From Bradyrhizobium vignae (lineage in GTDB: Bacteria > Pseudomonadota > Alphaproteobacteria > Rhizobiales > Xanthobacteraceae), in NCBI RefSeq assembly GCF_004114425.1, contig NZ_RDQF01000013.1, forward strand, positions 62,001 to 126,000: DNA of 64,000 nucleotides. The letters are read 5' to 3'. The stretch's first letter is position 1; every line of letters starts with the position of its first letter. The notes under the pieces were generated by a model. That model saw nothing but the letters and a program-made list of their open reading frames with translations. It searched no databases and was not told the DNA's origin. Positions 59,078 to 64,000 of the stretch are shown piece by piece. A program made the position numbers and the translations under genes.

Positions 59078-59763
59078 CGTTCAGACCCTCGTGCCTGAAA
59101 AGCAAACCCTGCCGGCGCTCGCTCGATTGAGCGAAACAAAGCCAGCCGCGGGATCACATGGGCAGCCGCTTCCGTGCAAAGCATCAAAACGAGACAAGAG
59201 TTTTGTCCAGCACTCATGAGTTTAGATCCGTTCAGTTCGATCGATCGGCGGGATCACCGAAAGATAACTGCAATCGCCCCTCGATTGCTCGACAGTTAAA
59301 ACGACGTCAAGCGGCAGCTCAATTACACGAAGATCGATTGCGGATAGGGGAAGGTTGGAAAGAACTATACGGACGTTTGCCGAAGACCGCCCGCGGTACA
59401 GGAAGGCTATTACGTGTAGTCATAAGTTGCCCGTTGCTGGGGCATTGAAGCCGTAATGCGACATGCACCTCACTGATATTCGGCATACAAGAGCGGACAG
59501 CTCGGCGAGCGCGGCAAAGAAGCAGCCCACATCGCGGACATCTCACTTGGCGACGCGCAGCTATCTTGTCAGCGCGTATCGATCCTAACGACTTTGCCGT
59601 GCATACTGCCGTTGGTCCAAGACACTGAGCCATAGCTCCGGCCAGCCTGTTGAAGCCCATCCGTCCGAACTATACCAACTGTTTGATTTACCTGCTCTTG
59701 CAGCACTGCCGCCCCCCCTAATCGGCGCTAAGGACGGTTGTAAAGGACGGAACCTGGCTTAAG
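59078..59763. other. Region upstream of the sulfotransferase
   Basis: No gene is supported. I searched for a nod box facing the sulfotransferase; a weak partial match near 59331-59350 is not convincing. Confidence 0.35.
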
Positions 59764-60296
59764 ATGCCTGATCCAGCAAGCGCGCTTGGCCGCATCTATA
59801 CTGACGGAAACGAGATTGTCCGGCCGATCACGTGGGAGAGCAGATCAATCCATGCTTGTCTCGAAGAACTTGCCAGATTTCCTGCCATTGTGCTGGGCAT
59901 CACTGGGCCACGGTGGACGATCCTGATGGCGGTGACCTATTTGGGCAGAGAAAAAAGGGTTGTACCGGTCAATCTGGTGTCACGATTGATGCACGTCGAC
60001 CCTTCCTTCGTGACGACCTACTCAACGTTGCTAGAGAACAACGGTTGCTGCGGCATAAGTCCTCCGCAAACGATGACCGGATCCTGCAGATGTCGCTGAC
60101 GGCCAAAACGCGCAAGCATCTCGCGACTTTGGCACCACGACAGGCAGCGCAGAATGAGCTCACTTTTGATGAAAGCGGCATTGACCGATCAAGCAAGTTC
60201 ATTGCCAAGGCTGCTACAGTGAGGTATCGCCTGGAATGGGCCCGCTCTGGTATTCAGAAGACCAAACGCAACTGTCAGAAATGGAGCTCGCTAATC
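59764..60296 (+). pseudogene. MarR-type regulator, frameshifted
   Basis: The first part (FPAIVLGITGPRWTILMAV, then VSRLMHVDPSFVTTYSTLLE) is a winged-helix start. One base appears to be missing at about 60040, and the second half continues in the next frame (QRLLRHKSSANDDRILQMSL, then LTAKTRKHLATLAP). Restoring one base gives a continuous MarR domain. It is either a pseudogene or a sequencing error. Confidence 0.62.
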
Positions 60297-60527
60297 ATGA
60301 GTCTCCCATTCTTCGAATACGTCTTAAAGCAGCGCGGTCGAAGGTGGTTGTGGTCCGTTCACGACGCTGAGGGCGCGCAGGTGATGATGGGTTCAGGACG
60401 TAACCGCCCCGCCGCCATCTATCAAGCTAACAGAGCGCTTTTTCAATTGCTCTTGAGCGCGCCATATCGCCCAGGAGCTCGACCTAGCCGATCGGCTCGG
60501 CGAGGCCGGCTTACACCCAAACTTTAG
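60297..60527 (+). CDS. Small rhizobial protein
   Basis: 76 residues starting MSLPFFEYVLKQRGRRWLWS, with VHDAEGAQVMMGSGRNRPAA and a helix YQANRALFQLLL. GGAG lies about 12 bases upstream. It resembles short rhizobial proteins of unknown role. It is in the same frame as the second half of the MarR relic, so the start rests on the ribosome site and content. Confidence 0.55.
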   Translation: MSLPFFEYVLKQRGRRWLWSVHDAEGAQVMMGSGRNRPAAIYQANRALFQLLLSAPYRPGARPSRSARRGRLTPKL

Positions 60528-61004
60528 CTGGCATGAGCTTCGAGGATGTCCCCATTCGCGAGTTTGTTTCCATTTGGCTAAAGCGGTCAGCCGATGTGTT
60601 CGGCCCAGCGCCCGAAGCTGAAGCGCGAACGAAGACTAGATTCGCCCCGGAGGAATTTCGTCTGCAGCTTCTCAAAGTAAGGCCCCTAGTACTGGGCGGT
60701 TGGCGCCATCGCATGTGCTCCCGGACCGCGGCTTTATCTTCAAGACCGGTCTGTGGCCATGACTATGTCTTTCACTTGCAATCACACATTGAAAGCGGCC
60801 GTCGAAACCACCTTCCAAAAAACTTGATCGAAGATAAGGAGACGATGGAGCCCCGTTCCGCGACATTGAAGAGTATCCGGCACGTGCGTGAAAAACTCTC
60901 TCAGCACAGACGGCAAAGCTAAAGCTATGTGCAACAAAGTTGCTATGGCCAAAGAGGGCGGCCCGCGAGCCGCCCTACCGTACCATTAGCCAGCGTTGCT
61001 GAAA
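60528..61004. other. Gene-poor region
   Basis: A 129-codon plus-strand frame (60533-60922) has no recognised motif or ribosome site; not called. Confidence 0.35.
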
Positions 61005-61190
61005 TTAACGCTGATGTCCGAGTCCGATTCCGAGATTTAAGGCTTTCTGGCGTAGCGCGCCGACGCTGCGTTTGGTCATCTTTGCTATTTTTATGACCGG
61101 GGTCCGAGCCTTCGAATGGACTTTGAGCTCTTTGATATCAGCCTTCGTCCACTCGCGCCGCTTAACGCGTTTCTTGGTTGCTTTTTTCAC
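61005..61190 (-). CDS. Small basic conserved protein
   Basis: 61 residues from a GTG start (KKATKKRVKRREWTKADIKE, then KIAKMTKRSVGALRQKA and LGIGLGH). GGAG lies eight bases before the GTG, which decides the start against the longer frame to 61298. The C-terminal helix-turn-helix-like part suggests nucleic-acid binding. This short type recurs in Bradyrhizobium. Confidence 0.75.
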   Translation of the reverse strand: MKKATKKRVKRREWTKADIKELKVHSKARTPVIKIAKMTKRSVGALRQKALNLGIGLGHQR

Positions 61191-61773
61191 GATGAATGCT
61201 CCTTCTGAGAGGAGTGCTTGTAGCATAGTTTTTTCGTAGCGACGACCGCAAAAAAACGAACAGTCATCGGAACTCGCGCCAATTATTAGCTCGCTCATGT
61301 TTTTGGAAGAGAAGGTGTCTGGACTGCTGCAGCTGTTGAATTCTTAACTTCGTACAGACGCTGTGTTGAGAGGCTTCGTTATTGAATGCAGCCGCATTGG
61401 CGATTTACCCCGCTCTCGCTAACTAAGTGCCAGAGCTCCTTCGGAGCGTGCGCGAACACAAAAATCGGTCTCGCCTTCGTGTCCGTCGCCCGGGCGCGGC
61501 TCAACGTGTCCAAGTGCATGAAGACATCAGGTCCTCCACACTCAGGTCGGAGGAAGCCATATCATCCCCGGGTCCCGTTGAATCGCTTCACAGTACTGCT
61601 AGACACTGCATTATCCCCAAACTGAACTTGCGCGATCTAATCAGGGCACGTGGCTATCAGCAAGGGATTGAGCGGCAAGCCGTCACGCCGATAACCTTTG
61701 CGCCGGCTTAATCGCTTGCCAAGGAACGCTTTCTGCGCGCGCTCGCTCGCAGGCGCGAAGACACCATGAGTGG
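61191..61773. other. Gene-poor region
   Basis: No supported gene or repeat. Confidence 0.35.
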
Positions 61774-62085
61774 CTACTCATTCTCGGGCTCTTGCGCGAT
61801 CTCCCGTTCAACCTTCCCCTGCCTAGCACCCAGATCCAGCAGTTCGAGCCTCTCAAGAGCTTTCCTTCCCGCGTCGGTAATAATCCAGCACCCGACCTCT
61901 CGCTCGATCAGCCTTTGGCCGAAAATATCGAGCTGCGGCGCGCGGCTCGCGATGCGCTTCATACGCACCGGCCACTCTGGGCCGCTGCTGTAATAGATGG
62001 CCAAATGCTGCTTAACGACTTCGATGCTCGCCCGTCCGTGCGGCTGGCCGGCAAGTCTCTTCAGTATGGACAGCTGAACAGTCAC
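61774..62085 (-). CDS. Small winged-helix-like conserved protein
   Basis: 103 residues from GTG 62085: MTVQLSILKRLAGQPHGRAS, WPVRMKRIASRAPQLDIFG and CWIITDAGRKALERLELL. The pattern (ITDAGR before a final helix) is that of short winged-helix proteins common in Bradyrhizobium. Function unknown; DNA binding is possible. Confidence 0.72.
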   Translation of the reverse strand: MTVQLSILKRLAGQPHGRASIEVVKQHLAIYYSSGPEWPVRMKRIASRAPQLDIFGQRLIEREVGCWIITDAGRKALERLELLDLGARQGKVEREIAQEPENE

Positions 62086-62181
62086 GCGCGCACGCCATCG
62101 ATTTGAGCAAAAGCCTCATAATACTCATCCTGAGGGAAGCCGTGGCGCGTGCGCCGCTTGTCAAAAGAAACCCTTGCGCCA

Positions 62182-62310
62182 TCAGCCTAATGAAGCAGGA
62201 TACCGACTGCCGTCGATGACAGCCTGGATTGCTTCCTCGCCAGCGCAAAATTGCTTCGCCGTAAGCAAGGTTCTCAACGGCATCATCCTGCCCACAGTGT
62301 TTTGAAGCAT
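62182..62310 (-). CDS. Possible 42-residue ORF
   Basis: A short frame MLQNTVGRMMPLRTLLTAKQ, then EEAIQAVIDGSRYPASLG. There is no ribosome site. It might be a fragment of a longer gene; listed only because the composition looks coding. Confidence 0.25.
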   Translation of the reverse strand: MLQNTVGRMMPLRTLLTAKQFCAGEEAIQAVIDGSRYPASLG

Positions 62311-62328
62311 GGGCCAGCGGAGATAGAG

Positions 62329-62547
62329 CTAAGCGTGTGATGAGGTCTCGACTGACGTCTTCGATCGATTTGATATCAAACTACGTCGGTGGTACCCACG
62401 CTGTTCCACATCTTGCCGAATGACATCGCTCACTGAACGCACCGCCCGCTTCTTTCGCTTCCAACTGCCGTCCAACCCCGCCGGGATCGCAAAGCCTCGC
62501 GGAACGACCAAAAGATCGCGTCTCCCGTTCAAATAAATATCGAACAT
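62329..62547 (-). CDS. Small conserved Bradyrhizobium protein
   Basis: 72 residues: MFDIYLNGRRDLLVVPRGFA, IPAGLDGSWKRKKRAVRSVS and a basic helix with DVEQRGYHRRSL. A G-rich site (GGGGGA) precedes the ATG. Recurring short protein type; function unknown. Confidence 0.72.
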   Translation of the reverse strand: MFDIYLNGRRDLLVVPRGFAIPAGLDGSWKRKKRAVRSVSDVIRQDVEQRGYHRRSLISNRSKTSVETSSHA

Positions 62548-63329
62548 GTCGTCCCCCGTTTGACACGAGGGTAGATCGCCGGTCTATACATTTGGTGACA
62601 TCGAAGCAACAGTTGCGCTCAAAGACTCTACGCGAGTTTTCGCCAGATTTCGCCCGTACTTGAGCATGCCTTGGGCCAATCCCGCTTCTCCTTCACGTGC
62701 TCCGCATCGGCGAGGGTACCGGAGCCTTCGCACGCCTTATTATCGCTAACAGATGCTCTTATCGAGGCGGCGTTCTCGATATGGTGATAAGCCTTGCAGG
62801 CAACCGCGGAATCGATAACGGGGGGCAGGAGAGCGTCTTTGCGCCACGGCTCGAAAGGCAGATGAAGACAGATTGCGGTCATGGGCCATCACATCGATGT
62901 CCTGCGCGATCAAGTAAGCTGGTAAGAATGTGCGGGACAGGCTCGCGCGCAACCGGCTGAGCGGATGCCTTACCCGTCAAGAGCATCGATGTGCGCAGAT
63001 TTGCCAACGATGCATACTCGTTCAAACAACTGCCGGAGGCAGATTGGTTGTTGACACATGCAAACAAGACCGATTTGTGCGCGCAGATCCTTCGATCCGG
63101 ATCCCTGCCGGCACGACGCTTGGAGGAGCGCTGCAGATCCACTTGAAAGCCAGGCGGCAAATCCTCCAGCAGGTCCGCTTAGGTGTCGTGAGACAACGGC
63201 CGCGCGCCGATTTGACGCGGTACGCCACTTGTTCTCGAATCGACGATCGACGCGAGCCTGTCGGGGATCACGCTTAGATTGCAGATTGCCCCACAATTCA
63301 TTTCGCGGAGTTCCCGCGCCAAAGTCAAG
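62548..63329. other. Gene-poor region
   Basis: Several frames of 60-115 codons on both strands without recognisable motifs or start signals. Confidence 0.35.
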
Positions 63330-63557
63330 CTAACCAGCCCATGCCGGCGGCAATGCAGGCGGGGTTCGAAGCTCTATCACATCGGCGAAGACTGTCCAAT
63401 CGTGGACACTCTTTTGCTTGCAGAAATTGGCCTCAGCCTGCTGTGCAGCAGCGCTCAGCGAGGCAGCATCGACCTTGAACGCTGCCTGACAGGCACGATG
63501 TTCGTGGCCGGTATCGTCACAAACGGTTTTAATGAACCGAACATTAAATGAAGGCAT
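63330..63557 (-). CDS. Small conserved rhizobial protein
   Basis: 75 residues: MPSFNVRFIKTVCDDTGHEH, CQAAFKVDAASLSAAAQQAE and HDWTVFADVIEL. AGAGG lies five bases before ATG 63557, preferred over the frame opening at 63608. Short protein type common in rhizobial genomes; function unknown. Confidence 0.72.
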   Translation of the reverse strand: MPSFNVRFIKTVCDDTGHEHRACQAAFKVDAASLSAAAQQAEANFCKQKSVHDWTVFADVIELRTPPALPPAWAG

Positions 63558-64000
63558 GACACCTCTTGTCTTGGGTTTGCTGATCCACCATTCTGCCACT
63601 CGCACCACAAGAGTATTTGATCTGCCTCAAGCAGCATCCCAAGGGTTGTCCGCCCCTCCATAATGTTTAGACTTTGGCAGCCCGAGCGCTCCCGTTGTCC
63701 CGCAGACTATGCGATCTCTATTGTCCAGCTTCGCGGATCGCACTCTGGTTTGAGCCGCGGGATAACGCCTTCTAGTCTGCTCATGCCGTCGACCGATAAA
63801 GTTGAATCGCCGATGACTCGAGGATTGTCTTGCACAAAGGATTGATTACCCCGTGCACCGCCACGCCAGAAATCCCGGCTATCGATCACGATCGATCCGA
63901 TATGGGGCTCGCAGCGGCAGCGCGAGGGCGGCCATTCTCAATGCGCATCAGTTCTTTTTGACCTGTATCAATACCGCGGCGACTGCCTACTGATAGAAGT
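63558..64000. other. Window end, nothing recognised
   Basis: No supported gene in the final 440 bases. Confidence 0.35.

Noticed and set aside
59331..59420. Possible nod box upstream of the sulfotransferase
   Set aside because: Only a short AATCGAT block matches; spacing and the left half do not fit the nod-box consensus.
1..64000. tRNA genes, attachment sites or CRISPR arrays
   Set aside because: I looked for T-loop-like motifs and regularly spaced repeats and found none that fold or repeat convincingly.

Overview
The window looks like part of a symbiosis island of a Bradyrhizobium close to B. elkanii. The best evidence is a complete rhizobitoxine operon (rtxACDEFG order), two putative type III effectors behind tts boxes, a NodP/NodQ-type sulfate-activation pair next to a sulfotransferase, a biotin/pantothenate vitamin block under a BioR-type regulator, many short rhizobial ORFs, and many decayed insertion sequences and gene relics. 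No rRNA, tRNA, CRISPR array or replication origin was recognised.

Layout. 1-8.5 kb: an uptake and catabolism block. It holds a PotD-like binding protein, a fused double permease, an M24-fold hydrolase and an ATPase that runs off the left edge. An Lrp/AsnC regulator is divergent, followed by a diaminopropionate ammonia-lyase-like enzyme and a class V aminotransferase. 9-12.8 kb: a TlpA-like thioredoxin-fold protein and a DUF3422 protein. 13-16.5 kb: a tts-box-controlled putative effector with ADP-ribosyltransferase-like motifs and a decayed strawberry-notch-type methylase. 16.5-18.2 kb: a HipBA toxin-antitoxin pair. 18.5-19.3 kb: an IS5-like relic whose middle is inverted. 19.3-21.5 kb: MarR regulator, monooxygenase-like protein, membrane protein and an orphan HisKA-like protein. 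21.5-23.1 kb: internally deleted IS66 tnpC and a frameshifted ectoine synthase. 23.8-27 kb: short rhizobial ORFs.

27.1-34.7 kb: panB with a frameshifted panC, then bioB-panD-bioF-bioD-bioA, with divergent bioR and three BioR-box-like sites in the bioB/bioR intergenic region. 35.5-38.6 kb: Dabb protein, pabB-pabA and a membrane-anchored coiled-coil protein. 40.5-42.85 kb: a 756-residue putative effector with a divergent tts box. 43.3-44.3 kb: relics. 44.7-52.8 kb: rtxG-F-E-D-C-A, all on the minus strand and mostly with overlapping stop/start codons. 54.9-59.1 kb: nodQ, nodP, sulfotransferase. 59.7-63.6 kb: a frameshifted MarR-like gene and more short ORFs.

How the parts fit: rhizobitoxine inhibits plant ethylene synthesis, the two effector candidates would act inside the host cell, and the PAPS-forming pair plus sulfotransferase could sulfate a secreted molecule. 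The bio/pan/pab genes supply cofactors. The pseudogene density suggests repeated acquisition and decay. Family assignments come from motif recognition by eye; no database search was run.
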